DNA of 64,000 bases, taken from Micromonospora tarapacensis (lineage in GTDB: Bacteria > Actinomycetota > Actinomycetes > Mycobacteriales > Micromonosporaceae). The position numbers were made by a program, and so were the translations under genes. The notes under the pieces are model-generated. The model ran no database searches, was not told the origin of the DNA, and saw only the letters and a program-made list of their open reading frames with translations. Positions 43,817 through 52,472 of this stretch are shown piece after piece. The stretch spans positions 4,885,324 through 4,949,323 of the forward strand of contig NZ_JAHCDI010000004.1 in the NCBI RefSeq assembly GCF_019697375.1. The letters are read 5' to 3'. Within the stretch, counting starts at the first letter, position 1. Every line of letters starts with the position of its first letter.

Positions 43817-44494
43817 GTGTCCCACCTCAACTCCTACCTCACCGCAGTCGGCGGACTCCTCGCCGGTCTCGCCGCCGCGACATCCCTGCTCGCCTGCCAG
43901 CGGCAGATCATCCACCAGCAGCGACAGGATCTGGCGGCCTGCCAACGTGACCGGTCCTACTGGCACCGCCTCGCCACGCACAGCGACACCACTGACCTGC
44001 CGAACCGCAGGGCGTTGCGGACGCACCTGGAGGCCACCTTCTCCCTCGGGGAACCACTCGGGCTCGTCCTCATCGACCTCGACCGGTTCAAGTGGGTCAA
44101 CGACACCTACGGTCACGAGCACGGCAACGACCTGCTATACCAGGTCGGCCAGCGTCTGGCCACCCTCGGACCACCAGCGGCCCTGGTCGCGCACCTGTCC
44201 GGCGACGAATTCGCCGTCGTCGTCCACGGCGACGAGGGCGATGTCGAGGACATCGCCCGCGGGGCGTACGTACGCATCTCCTGGTCGCCGAACAAGGTCG
44301 GCGACCAGGAGGTGACCCTCGCCGCCAGCGTCGGCTACGCGGTCGCGGAACCGTACATGCTGCCTCGCGACCTCTTGCAGGCGGCGGACCAGGCGATGTA
44401 CCTGGCCAAGGCCAGGCGCAGCGGCGCCCACGCCCACGACCCGAGCCACCACACGCCGCCGGGTGCCGTCACCCGCTACCGCGACCTGCGGTAA
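43817..44494 (+). CDS. GGDEF-domain protein (probable diguanylate cyclase)
   Basis: 225 residues. An N-terminal hydrophobic segment (LTAVGGLLAGLAAATSLLAC, about 6-25) and a short coiled region (QRQIIHQQRQDLAACQ) lead into a GGDEF domain: DLPNRRAL, GLVLIDLDRFKWVNDTYGHEHGNDLL, and the active-site motif in variant form SGDEF, which remains active in many enzymes. DQAMYLAK closes the fold. No RxxD inhibitory site is evident before the motif. GTG 43817 follows AAGGAG. A membrane-anchored cyclic-di-GMP enzyme on a conjugative element could couple host signalling to element behaviour. Confidence 0.85.
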   Translation: MSHLNSYLTAVGGLLAGLAAATSLLACQRQIIHQQRQDLAACQRDRSYWHRLATHSDTTDLPNRRALRTHLEATFSLGEPLGLVLIDLDRFKWVNDTYGHEHGNDLLYQVGQRLATLGPPAALVAHLSGDEFAVVVHGDEGDVEDIARGAYVRISWSPNKVGDQEVTLAASVGYAVAEPYMLPRDLLQAADQAMYLAKARRSGAHAHDPSHHTPPGAVTRYRDLR

Positions 44495-44640
44495 CACGGC
44501 CCGGCACCACCCGGCGAGAGCCCGGGGAATTGCGTCCGATGCAAGAAGTGTCGGGGTGCTGGCCCTCTGGCATGGGGAACTTTAGCAGTCGCACCCGCCC
44601 CTCCTGGCGACGCTCCGAGCTGCGTGTTTGCCACGAAGAT

Positions 44641-44653
44641 TGCATGTGATGCA
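44641..44653. promoter_or_regulatory. Small inverted repeat over the recombinase start codon
   Basis: TGCAT-GTG-ATGCA spans the ATG at 44649. Being symmetric and at the head of an operon that encodes its own HTH protein, it may be an autoregulatory site. The 44495-44640 spacer upstream shows no gene. Confidence 0.4.
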
Positions 44654-45797
44654 TGATTCACGCATCGAGCGGAGGGGTGCGTGGCTAGGGGTGGGTGATC
44701 ATCCGGATGGTGCGGCACGGCTGGAGTTGGCTGCTGGGGTGCGGTTGTTGCATCCGGAGGATGCGGTGTTGCGGGCGATGTTGTCGGGGTGGGCGAAGCA
44801 GCAGCTGGGTGGTCGGCGGCTGGATCGGCGGACGATCACAGCGCGCGAGCGGGTCATCGACGGGTTCGTGGCGTTCACGAATGAGTACCCGTGGCGGTGG
44901 ACCGCGGCGCTGGTGGACGAGTGGACGACGCATCTGGTGGCGGAGCGGCGTCTGGCCCGCTCGACGATCCGCGGGTATCAGGGGGCGTTGCGGCTGTTCT
45001 GCGACTATCTGGTGTCGCCGTACTACGGGTGGGCGCAGGAGTGCCTGCAGCGGTTCGGTACGCATCCGACGCAGGTGTGCCACGAGTGGAACACCGCGGC
45101 GCATCTGGTGGAGTACGAGGGCCGTCCGGGCCGGCGGCCGTTGACGCGGGACGAGGTGCAGCGGCTGTTCGACTATGCCGATGGTCGGGTGGAGCGGGCG
45201 GTGCGGCTGGGCCGCAAGGGGGCGCTGGCGGCGTACCGGGACGCGACGGTGTTGAAGACGATCTACGGATGGGGGTTGCGCTGCACGGAGGTGTCCCGGC
45301 TGGATCTGGTCGACTTCTACCGCAATCCGCAGGCGCCGGCGTTGGGCGGGTTCGGGATGGTGCACGTGCGTTACGGCAAGGGCACGCGCGGGTCTGGGCC
45401 GAGGCGTCGGATGGTCGCCAGTTTGATGCCCTGGGCGGTGGAGGCGCTGGAGGACTACGTGGTCAACATCCGGCCAAGGTTCGGGTTGGCCGAGCATCCG
45501 GCGGTGTGGGTGACGGAGCGGGGCGGGCGGTTGCGGCCAAGGGAGATCGAGGAGCGGTTCGCCGTCTACCGTGACGCCCTCGGCTTGGACGGGGACCTGT
45601 CGCCGCACTGCCTGCGGCACTCGTACGTGACGCATCTGATCGAGGACGGGGTGGACCCGAAGTTCGTGCAGGAGCAGGTCGGGCACGTGTTCGCCTCGAC
45701 CACAGGCCTCTACACGCAGATCAGCGCGGCGGCGATGAACACGATGATGGACCGGGCGTTGCACCCGGTGTTGACGGCGGAAGGGGCGGAGCGGTGA
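44649..45797 (+). CDS. Tyrosine recombinase/integrase
   Basis: 382 residues with a SAM-like core-binding domain (about 45-135: RERVIDGFVAFTNEY, TIRGYQGALRLFCDYL) and a complete catalytic domain: Arg211 (GWGLRCTEVSRLDL), Lys244 (VRYGKG), His320 and Arg323 (HCLRHSYVTHL), His346 (GHVFAST) and nucleophile Tyr355 (TGLYTQ). It should be active in site-specific recombination and is the only integrase in the window, so it may mobilise the whole element or only its own three-gene unit. ATG 44649 is chosen; its stop overlaps the next GTG. Confidence 0.92.
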   Translation: MHDSRIERRGAWLGVGDHPDGAARLELAAGVRLLHPEDAVLRAMLSGWAKQQLGGRRLDRRTITARERVIDGFVAFTNEYPWRWTAALVDEWTTHLVAERRLARSTIRGYQGALRLFCDYLVSPYYGWAQECLQRFGTHPTQVCHEWNTAAHLVEYEGRPGRRPLTRDEVQRLFDYADGRVERAVRLGRKGALAAYRDATVLKTIYGWGLRCTEVSRLDLVDFYRNPQAPALGGFGMVHVRYGKGTRGSGPRRRMVASLMPWAVEALEDYVVNIRPRFGLAEHPAVWVTERGGRLRPREIEERFAVYRDALGLDGDLSPHCLRHSYVTHLIEDGVDPKFVQEQVGHVFASTTGLYTQISAAAMNTMMDRALHPVLTAEGAER

Positions 45798-46153
45798 CGG
45801 CGAAGCTGGACTACCGGTGGCGGCTGCGGGAGGTGATGGCCGAGCGGGGCATGTTCTCCACCACGGACCTGCGCGGTCCCCTCGTCGAGCGGGGGATCGA
45901 CCTGTCGGCGAGCCAGGTCTACCGCCTGGTGGTCGAGAAGCCGGAACGGTTGAGCCTGCGCACGTTGATGGCGTTGCTGGACATCCTCGGCTGCCAGATG
46001 ACCGATCTGATCGTTCCGGTCGCCGCTGCGGGATCTGGCCGGGCTCGCAAGGCAGCCGCGGGCGGCGGGGCGCCGGCCGGTGGCCGCGGCGCCGAGGCGG
46101 GCGTGGGTGAGCTGCGGCCCCGGCGGGCTCGGATCACGCCCACCCAGCCGTGA
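45794..46153 (+). CDS. Small XRE/Cro-like HTH protein of the recombinase trio
   Basis: 119 residues. An HTH_26-like fold occupies residues 5-75 (YRWRLREVMAERGMFSTTDLRGPLVERGIDLSASQVYRLVVEKPERLSLRTLMALLDILGC), followed by a Gly/Ala/Arg-rich flexible tail. GTG 45794 overlaps the recombinase stop and the TGA overlaps the next GTG, so all three genes are translationally coupled. Expected role: repressor of the trio or directionality factor for recombination. Confidence 0.85.
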   Translation: MTAKLDYRWRLREVMAERGMFSTTDLRGPLVERGIDLSASQVYRLVVEKPERLSLRTLMALLDILGCQMTDLIVPVAAAGSGRARKAAAGGGAPAGGRGAEAGVGELRPRRARITPTQP

Positions 46154-48702
46154 CAGCCGGGGCGCCACCACGGTTTCTGACCGAGCCCGGCGCCGTTCTC
46201 GTCGAGGTCGTCGCGGATGCGGAACCGCTGCTGGATCCGGCCGCGATCGGCTCGGTGATCGGCCAGGTGGCGCCGACGCGGGCTGAACTGCGGCGCCTGG
46301 CTCGGGCGCTGCACGCGGATCCGGGGTTGTTGACCTCGGGTGAGCCGGACGGGCCCCGGCTGTTGCAGGATCTGATCGGCGCGCTGCTCACCGTGGGCGC
46401 TCGTCACGTTCGGCCGGCGTCGTGCGCCCGCTGCCGCCGGATGCGGCCGCTACGGCGTCGCCTTGAGGACCGGCTGGTCTGCGCGCCGTGCGCGAATGCG
46501 GCGGCCGTGCGCCGGGAGGCGTGCGCCCGGTGCCAGCGGGAGCGGCGGGTGGACGGCCGGGACGGAGACGGGGCTCCGTTGTGTGCGGCGTGCACCCGAC
46601 AGCAGCGCGGTGCGGATCCCCTCGGTGAACTTGTCGATGGCCTCGACCGGCTCGGCACGGGCCTGCCCGCCTCCGCGTTGCGCGAGCTGATCCTCGCAGC
46701 GTTGCCCCGGCCGCACCAGCGGCGCACTGTCACCGCGGATTTCGCCGCCCGTCCGACCGCACTGGCCGACAACGCCGCGCACGGCTCGCATCACCTGGTT
46801 CTGCTGGCCGAGGCGTTGATCGCGGCCGGCGCCACCGACGTCGCCCTGCCGGTCTGCCCGTTCTGCCAGCAGTCGGCCAAGATCCGGTTCGGCCGCGACG
46901 GGCTGCGCTGCTGCAAGCGCTGTTACGAGGCGAGCAGGTCGCAGCCGTGCACGCGGTGCGGGCGGGCCAGACCTGTGGCTGAGCGCACGGCGGACGGCGC
47001 CGCGTTGTGCAAGGCCTGCGGCCAGCGCGACCCCGTGAACTTCGAAACCTGCGCCCGGTGCGGGCAGCACGCCCGGCTGGTTCCGACCGACAGCGGTGAA
47101 CGCTGCTGCCGGGCCTGCTGGCGGGCACCGATAGCGACCTGCTCGATCTGCGGACGCCGGCGGCCCTGCCACGGCGCCAGCGGGCCGAGCCCGCGCTGCG
47201 AGACCTGCGTCAAGCGGTTGAACACCGCTGCCTGCCAGCGCTGCGGCATCACCCGAGTCGTCTTCGCCCGCACGGCACAGGGTCAGCCGCTGTGCCAACG
47301 CTGCGCCGGGCCCCGCGAGCGGTGCGTGCACTGTCACCGGGTCCGGCCGGTAGTGGGTCGCCCACCGGACGGCCCGGTCTGCGGAGCCTGCTGGCGCCGT
47401 GACCCCGCCGCCACGCACCCCTGCCAACGCTGCGGCACCGTCACCTGGCTGCACCACTTCGGACTGTGCCCGGCATGCGCCTGCCCCGAAGTGCTGCGCG
47501 AGCTGCTCACCGCCGCCGACGGCACCCTGCGCCCGGCCGCTACAACGGTGCTCGACGTGCTGGCCGGCGACGACAACCCGGCGGCCGTGCTCAAATGGCT
47601 GCAGGCCCCCACACCCCGAGCCTTGCTCGCCGCCCTCGCCGAACAGGCCGGCCCGCTACAGCACACGACCCTGGACCGGCTACGCCCGACGAAAGCCGCC
47701 GACCGGCTCCGCGCGCTGCTGGTGGCCCGCGGCGCCCTTCCGGCCCGAGACGAGCACCTCGTCCTGCTCGAGCGCTGGATCGACACCGCGACCGCCGCCA
47801 TCGCCGACGTCAACGACCGTCGGCTCGTGCGCCGCTTCGCCACCTGGCACCACCTGCGCCGGCTCCGACAGCTCTCCACACCCGACCGGCCAACCGGCTA
47901 CGGCCAGATCAGCGCGGCACGCGGCGATCTGGCCGCCGCCATCGCGTTCCTGGCCTGGCTGCGCACACGCAGCACAAGCATCGCCACCGCCCAGCAAGCC
48001 GACGTCGACGACTGGCTCACCAGTGGCCCCAGCAGCCGCCACAACGCCAGCGCGTTCGTCAGCTGGGCCGTACGCCGCCGCCACGCGCACGACATCGACC
48101 TGTCCGCACGATCGAGCACCACACACCGGCGAGTCCTGACGCAACGCGATCAACGCTGGCAACTCGCGCGACGGCTGCTCCACGACAACGACCTCCACGC
48201 AGTCGATCGGGTCGCCGGGCTCCTCGTGCTCCTGCACGCCCAACCCGTCAGCCGCATCGCCGGCCTCACCGTCGAGCACGTCGAGGCCACCCCCGACGGT
48301 ACTCACCTGCGCCTGGGCAGCACACCCATCCGGCTCCCGCCGCCCCTGGACCACCTGGTCGCCGAGCTCGTCGGTCGCCGTGCCGGGCACACCGCCGTGG
48401 GCCGCACCGCGGCGAATCGCTGGCTGTTCCCCGGTGCCGCACCAGGCCAGCCGCTCAGCGCGCAACAACTCGGCGCGCGGCTACGACGCCTCGGCGTCCC
48501 CGCCCGCACGAGCCGCAACACCACCCTCATGGACCTCGCCGGGCAGCTACCCGCCGCGGTGCTCAGCCAACTCCTCGGCCTGCACCTACAAACCGCGACG
48601 AACTGGACCCAGGAAGCCGGCAACACCCGACCCCGCTACGCCGCAGCCGTCACTACCCGCACAGCACCCGAGCGACACTCCTCCAGACCCGACCTGCGGT
48701 GA
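46150..48702 (+). CDS. 850-residue zinc-ribbon array protein with a degenerate tyrosine-recombinase fold
   Basis: Residues 90-450 hold 18 CxxC knuckles, i.e. nine zinc-ribbon pairs (such as CARC, CAPC, CPFC, CTRC, CSIC, CQRC, CVHC, CPAC). Residues 550-690 resemble a core-binding domain (AIAFLAWLRTRSTSIATAQQADVDDWL, NASAFVSWAVRRRH). Residues 690-830 follow the recombinase catalytic fold: Arg702 in PVSRIAGL fits the first Arg, and Arg789 in RTSRNTTLMDLAG fits HxxR with His replaced by Arg. GH becomes Gly-Leu and the Tyr position is Trp819 (TNWTQ). Catalysis is therefore unlikely. Coupled to the active recombinase and HTH genes, it may be a DNA-binding partner that targets or scaffolds the synapse. 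Confidence 0.75.
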   Translation: MTAGAPPRFLTEPGAVLVEVVADAEPLLDPAAIGSVIGQVAPTRAELRRLARALHADPGLLTSGEPDGPRLLQDLIGALLTVGARHVRPASCARCRRMRPLRRRLEDRLVCAPCANAAAVRREACARCQRERRVDGRDGDGAPLCAACTRQQRGADPLGELVDGLDRLGTGLPASALRELILAALPRPHQRRTVTADFAARPTALADNAAHGSHHLVLLAEALIAAGATDVALPVCPFCQQSAKIRFGRDGLRCCKRCYEASRSQPCTRCGRARPVAERTADGAALCKACGQRDPVNFETCARCGQHARLVPTDSGERCCRACWRAPIATCSICGRRRPCHGASGPSPRCETCVKRLNTAACQRCGITRVVFARTAQGQPLCQRCAGPRERCVHCHRVRPVVGRPPDGPVCGACWRRDPAATHPCQRCGTVTWLHHFGLCPACACPEVLRELLTAADGTLRPAATTVLDVLAGDDNPAAVLKWLQAPTPRALLAALAEQAGPLQHTTLDRLRPTKAADRLRALLVARGALPARDEHLVLLERWIDTATAAIADVNDRRLVRRFATWHHLRRLRQLSTPDRPTGYGQISAARGDLAAAIAFLAWLRTRSTSIATAQQADVDDWLTSGPSSRHNASAFVSWAVRRRHAHDIDLSARSSTTHRRVLTQRDQRWQLARRLLHDNDLHAVDRVAGLLVLLHAQPVSRIAGLTVEHVEATPDGTHLRLGSTPIRLPPPLDHLVAELVGRRAGHTAVGRTAANRWLFPGAAPGQPLSAQQLGARLRRLGVPARTSRNTTLMDLAGQLPAAVLSQLLGLHLQTATNWTQEAGNTRPRYAAAVTTRTAPERHSSRPDLR

Positions 48703-48841
48703 ACCCGACTGAAGCCCCGGCCGGAGCGATGAATCAGCAGCAGTCGGCCGCCGCAGCCGCCGGCTCGCCGCACCTGCGCGGTGGCCCCGGCCCCGCCGCA
48801 GCACGCGCTACCGGGCCGGACCGAACGCAGCCCCGAGTCGC

Positions 48842-48867
48842 CGCGCACATCGCGGCAGATGTGCGCG
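48842..48867. repeat. Inverted repeat downstream of the recombinase trio
   Basis: CGCGCACAT (48842-48850) and ATGTGCGCG (48859-48867) flank an 8-nt spacer, 140 bp after the trio's last stop. It could be a recombinase arm or end site of the trio or a second terminator. Confidence 0.45.
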
Positions 48868-48908
48868 CGTTGTCTGTTCGGTCCCGCCCAGAGACCGCCA
48901 AAGGCCAT

Positions 48909-48928
48909 GGGCAGATGTAGATCTGCCC
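48909..48928. terminator. Bidirectional hairpin between the trio and the efflux gene
   Basis: GGGCAGAT and ATCTGCCC (48909-48916, 48921-48928) pair perfectly around GTAG. It lies between convergent genes, 39 bp from the efflux gene's stop. Confidence 0.7.
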
Positions 48929-48967
48929 TCGTGCCTGACGACGACGGGGCTGGTGCATCGCTTCGCG

Positions 48968-50389
48968 CTACGGCTGTATCCGCTTTCGTGCGGGCAGGAG
49001 GGAGGCGCAGGGCAGCAGCAGGAGCGCGAACCCGACGGTCCACCAGAAGGTGTTCGCGTAGGCGTGAGCGCCGCCCGGGCCGTGGCTGATCTGTTGTTGG
49101 AGGATGACGGCTATCACGGCAGTTCCCAAGGATGCGCCGATGCGCTGGATGACGTTGACCGTGCTCGTGGCTCTCGGGATCGCGGTGGGCGGGAGTTGTT
49201 GGTAGGCGGCTGCCATCGCCGGGATGCCGACGGCCGCCATGCCGATGCCGCGCAAGAGCAACGACGCGCTGAGGAGCAGGTCGTTCGGCTCGGTGGGCAG
49301 CAGCGTGTAGGAGAGAGTTCCGGCAGTGGTGATCAGCGCACCGGCGGCCACCAACGGCCTGGGGCCGACGCGGTCAGCCAGCCGGCCCACGATGGGCAAC
49401 GCGACGGCAGTGCCGATGCCTTGCGGGGCGAGCATGAGGCCGGTCGTGAGCGCGTCGAACCCGCGGGCCTGCTGGTAGTAGAGGGGCAGCAGGAGCATCG
49501 GGCCGTAGAGCGCCGCGCCGGTCAGCAACATCAACACCGCGGACGCGCGGAACGACCGAAATCGGAACACGCGCAGGTCGATGACGGGCGCTTTGGCGCG
49601 CAGTGCGTGCGCGGAGAACGCCGCGAGCAGCCCGAGGCCGATCGCGACCGGGACCGTCGTGTCGGCGGTGAGGAAGCTGGACTGCTCGCCGGCTTGTGCG
49701 AGGCCATAGACCAGGGCGAGCACGGCCGGTGACAGCAGCGCGATGCCGAGCACGTCGAGCGGGTGCCTGCCGCTGTCGACGGGGTCGGCGGGTAGCGCCC
49801 GCCAGGCCAGCACGAGAGCGGGTATGCACACGGGCACGTTGATCAGGAAGATCCATCGCCAGGACAAACCGTCGAGCAGCAGCCCGCCGAGCACCGGTCC
49901 GACAATGGGGATGAGGTTGCCGGGGACGGCGACCAGCGCCATGACTCGCCCGAACCGCTGTGCGCCGGCGGCCCGCGCCAGGATGAGCTGAGTCAGCGGC
50001 AGGATCATGCCCGCGCCCAAGCCCTGCACCACGCGGAAGGCGATCAAGCTCGGCGCTGACCAGGCGACGCCGCACAACACAGAGCTGGCCAAGAACAGCG
50101 CCAGCACAGCCAGCCACGTCCAGCGGGTACCGAAGCGGTCGACGCACCATCCGGTGAGCGGGATGACCAGCGCCATCGCCAGCAGGTACGCCGTGGACAC
50201 CCACTGCACGGTGGAGACCGACGCTGAGAACGCCTTGCCCAGCTGATCCAGCGCCACGGTGACCACGGTCGTGTCCAGCAGCGCGGCGACCGCGCCGAGC
50301 AGGACGATCCCGGCGATGCGGAGCAGCGCCGGGTCGAGCCGGTCGTTAGTCGGCTGTGTGTCGGCGGACCCGTAAGATTTTGTTGGCAT
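48968..50389 (-). CDS. MFS drug-efflux transporter, DHA2 (EmrB/QacA) type
   Basis: 473 residues with about 14 membrane helices. The family motifs are visible: LDTTVVTVAL in TM1 (motif D1), WVSTAYLLAMALVIPLTGWCVDRFGTR (motif A) and GPVLGGLLLDGLSWRWIFLINVP (motif C). It exports drugs by proton antiport. The start is ATG 50389, which lies inside the first of two palindromic sites, so the divergent MarR protein probably represses it. In an accessory position, it probably confers resistance to an unknown toxic compound. Confidence 0.9.
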   Translation of the reverse strand: MPTKSYGSADTQPTNDRLDPALLRIAGIVLLGAVAALLDTTVVTVALDQLGKAFSASVSTVQWVSTAYLLAMALVIPLTGWCVDRFGTRWTWLAVLALFLASSVLCGVAWSAPSLIAFRVVQGLGAGMILPLTQLILARAAGAQRFGRVMALVAVPGNLIPIVGPVLGGLLLDGLSWRWIFLINVPVCIPALVLAWRALPADPVDSGRHPLDVLGIALLSPAVLALVYGLAQAGEQSSFLTADTTVPVAIGLGLLAAFSAHALRAKAPVIDLRVFRFRSFRASAVLMLLTGAALYGPMLLLPLYYQQARGFDALTTGLMLAPQGIGTAVALPIVGRLADRVGPRPLVAAGALITTAGTLSYTLLPTEPNDLLLSASLLLRGIGMAAVGIPAMAAAYQQLPPTAIPRATSTVNVIQRIGASLGTAVIAVILQQQISHGPGGAHAYANTFWWTVGFALLLLPCASLLPARKRIQP

Positions 50390-50424
50390 GCCAGCAGTAT
50401 GTTACTTTGTTGGCATGCCAACAA
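50380..50424. promoter_or_regulatory. Two palindromic MarR operators in the divergent promoter
   Basis: TTGTTGGCATGCCAACAA (50407-50424) is a perfect 18-bp palindrome. TTGTTGGCATGCCAGCAG (50380-50397) is the same site with two mismatches. The centres are 27 bp apart, and the second site covers the MFS start codon. The pairing with divergent marR and efflux genes makes binding by the MarR protein likely. Confidence 0.85.
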
Positions 50425-50442
50425 GTTGGATGAGGTGAGATC

Positions 50443-50973
50443 ATGACCACGGAACCCGGCGCAGCCGGCACCCGGCCGCCGCACGTCGGCATCAGCGTGT
50501 CCGAGGCGCCGTTGACCTCGCTCATGCTGCAGCTCGTGCGAGCACACGCCGCGATCGCGACCGCGATGCTGCAGCAGATCGACCTGGTCGCCCCGCAAGA
50601 GCTGGTCCTGCTATTCCTGCAGGAGCATGGGCGCACACCGCAGTCGGAAATCGTCTACTTCCTCGGCCGCGACCGGTCCACCGTCACCAACACCCTGCAG
50701 GCGATGGAGCGCGCCGACCTGATCACGCGGACAGCGTCACAGACCGACAAGAGGTCGATGGTCGTCAGCCTGACGAGCAAAGGCCGGCAGCTGTGCCCAC
50801 GTATCCGCGAGATCTGGTCCGAACTGGAGCGGATGGCGTTCGGCGGGCTCACCGCCCAGCAGCGCGCCGACCTTGCTCAACTGTTCACCGACATCCGGCA
50901 GGGGCTGCCGCCGGCCGGCGGACCCTATCCAGGCTCGCCGGCCGCAACCGAGCACGAGGAGACGAGCCGATGA
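50443..50973 (+). CDS. MarR-family transcriptional regulator
   Basis: 176 residues. The winged helix is clear: VAPQELVLLFLQEHGRTPQSEIVYFLGRDRSTVTNTLQAMERADLI, with wing TASQTDKRSMVVSLTSKGRQL. It is divergent from the efflux gene and coupled to the FMN reductase gene by ATGA. It probably represses both transcription units through the twin palindromes and is released by a phenolic or quinone-like ligand, in view of the redox genes downstream. Confidence 0.9.
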   Translation: MTTEPGAAGTRPPHVGISVSEAPLTSLMLQLVRAHAAIATAMLQQIDLVAPQELVLLFLQEHGRTPQSEIVYFLGRDRSTVTNTLQAMERADLITRTASQTDKRSMVVSLTSKGRQLCPRIREIWSELERMAFGGLTAQQRADLAQLFTDIRQGLPPAGGPYPGSPAATEHEETSR

Positions 50974-51536
50974 GCGACATGCCGCTGCAGCTTGCGGTCA
51001 TCATCGCCAGCACCCGGACCGGACGGTTCGGCGAAACCGTCGGCCGCTGGTTCGTCACTCGGGCACAGCAGCACGACGACCTGAAGCTCGACGTCATCGA
51101 CCTGTACGACCTCGAGCTGCCCGACAGTCTCGAACACAGCCCCCATGTCGCGGCGTACACCGCCCGGATCGACGCCGCCGACGCGTTCGTCATAGTGACG
51201 CCCGAGTACAACCACGGCTACCCGGCGGCGCTCAAACGCGCGATCGACGCCGTCCGCGCCGAATGGCGAGCCAAGCCCGTCGGGTTCGTCTCCTACGGCG
51301 GCCTCGCCGGCGGGCTGCGCGCCGTCGAGCAGCTCCGGCAGGTCTTCGCCGAGCTGCACGCCGTCAGCATCCGCGACACCGTCAGCTTCCACATGGCCCA
51401 CAACCAGTTCGACAGCCACGGAAGGCTCCGTGACCCGCATGCCGCCAACACCGCCGCAGCCACAATGCTGCACCAGCTCGCCTGGTGGGCAAGGGCGTTG
51501 CACGCCGCCCGCGCAGGGCGGCTGTATCCCGCCTGA
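50970..51536 (+). CDS. NAD(P)H-dependent FMN reductase
   Basis: 188-residue flavodoxin-fold reductase. The phosphate-binding loop is IIASTRTGRFGE (about 9-20), and TPEYNHGYPAALKRAID with SYGGLAGGLRAVEQLR are the SsuE/chromate-reductase family signatures. It reduces flavins or quinones with NAD(P)H. ATG 50970 overlaps the marR stop. Together with the oxidoreductase downstream it suggests detoxification of an electrophilic or quinone compound exported by the MFS pump. Confidence 0.9.
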   Translation: MSDMPLQLAVIIASTRTGRFGETVGRWFVTRAQQHDDLKLDVIDLYDLELPDSLEHSPHVAAYTARIDAADAFVIVTPEYNHGYPAALKRAIDAVRAEWRAKPVGFVSYGGLAGGLRAVEQLRQVFAELHAVSIRDTVSFHMAHNQFDSHGRLRDPHAANTAAATMLHQLAWWARALHAARAGRLYPA

Positions 51537-51560
51537 CCGGCACAATCCAGGAGCATTCCC

Positions 51561-52472
51561 ATGGCCATCGCGATCGTCTTCGCCGAATACGGCGACCCGG
51601 AAGTCCTGCACCCGATCGACATCGACCCGCCCACTCCCGCAGCTGGCCAGGTTCGCGTCCGGGTCAAGGCCGCCGGTGTCAACCCGGTCGACGCCAAACT
51701 CCGCCGCGGCGACTTCGCCGCCGTCATGCCCGCCGACTTCCCGTCCCGCATCGGCAACGAGTACGCCGGCATCATCGACCAGATCGGCGACGAGGTGACC
51801 GGCTTCGCGGCCGGCGACCAGGTCCTCGGGTCGGCGACCGGCCAGTGCTACGCCGAATACGTCGTCGCCGACGCCTCCGACGTCGTACGCAAGCCCGCCA
51901 CGATGCCGTGGACCGTGGCCGCCGGTCTCCCCGCCGTCGGCCAGACCGCGCACACGGCGCTGCGGCAAATCGCCGTCCGAGCCGGCGACACCGTGCTGAT
52001 CCACGCCGCCGCCGGCGGAGTCGGCACCATCGCCATACAACTGGCCCACCTCTCGGGTGCCACGGTCATCGGCACCGCCAGCGAACGCAACCACGACTAT
52101 CTCCGCTCGCTCGGTGCGACACCGGTCGTCTACGGAGAAGGCCTCATCGAACGGGTCCACGCACTCGCGCCGGCGGGAGTCGACGCCGCGCTCGATGCCA
52201 TCGGCGGCGAAGGGATCACCGCATCCCTTGCTCTCGTGCCGGATCGCCACCGGATCGGCACCCTCGTTGACGCCGAAGCCCCGAAAACATACGGGATTCA
52301 ACGCGTCGGCGGCCGATCGACCGCGGCCCTGCGCGAACTGGTCACGCTGTACGAGCACGGCAGCCTGCAGCTCCCGATCCACGCGACGTTCCCCCTGACC
52401 GAAGCCCACCACGCGCATCGCGAGGTCCAGACCGGACACGTCCGCGGCAAAGTCGTCCTGACTATGCCGTGA
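51561..52472 (+). CDS. Zinc-independent quinone oxidoreductase (MDR superfamily)
   Basis: 303 residues. GroES-like N-terminal domain (VRVKAAGVNPVDAKLRRGDF, GNEYAGIIDQIGDEVTGF) and Rossmann domain with VLIHAAAGGVGTIAIQLAHL. The usual catalytic-zinc Cys/His pair is absent, as in quinone oxidoreductases. GAAACGTVI-type adenine loop is partly visible (GATVIGTAS). The ATG at 51561 follows CCAGGAG. Probably co-transcribed with marR and the FMN reductase. Confidence 0.88.
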   Translation: MAIAIVFAEYGDPEVLHPIDIDPPTPAAGQVRVRVKAAGVNPVDAKLRRGDFAAVMPADFPSRIGNEYAGIIDQIGDEVTGFAAGDQVLGSATGQCYAEYVVADASDVVRKPATMPWTVAAGLPAVGQTAHTALRQIAVRAGDTVLIHAAAGGVGTIAIQLAHLSGATVIGTASERNHDYLRSLGATPVVYGEGLIERVHALAPAGVDAALDAIGGEGITASLALVPDRHRIGTLVDAEAPKTYGIQRVGGRSTAALRELVTLYEHGSLQLPIHATFPLTEAHHAHREVQTGHVRGKVVLTMP

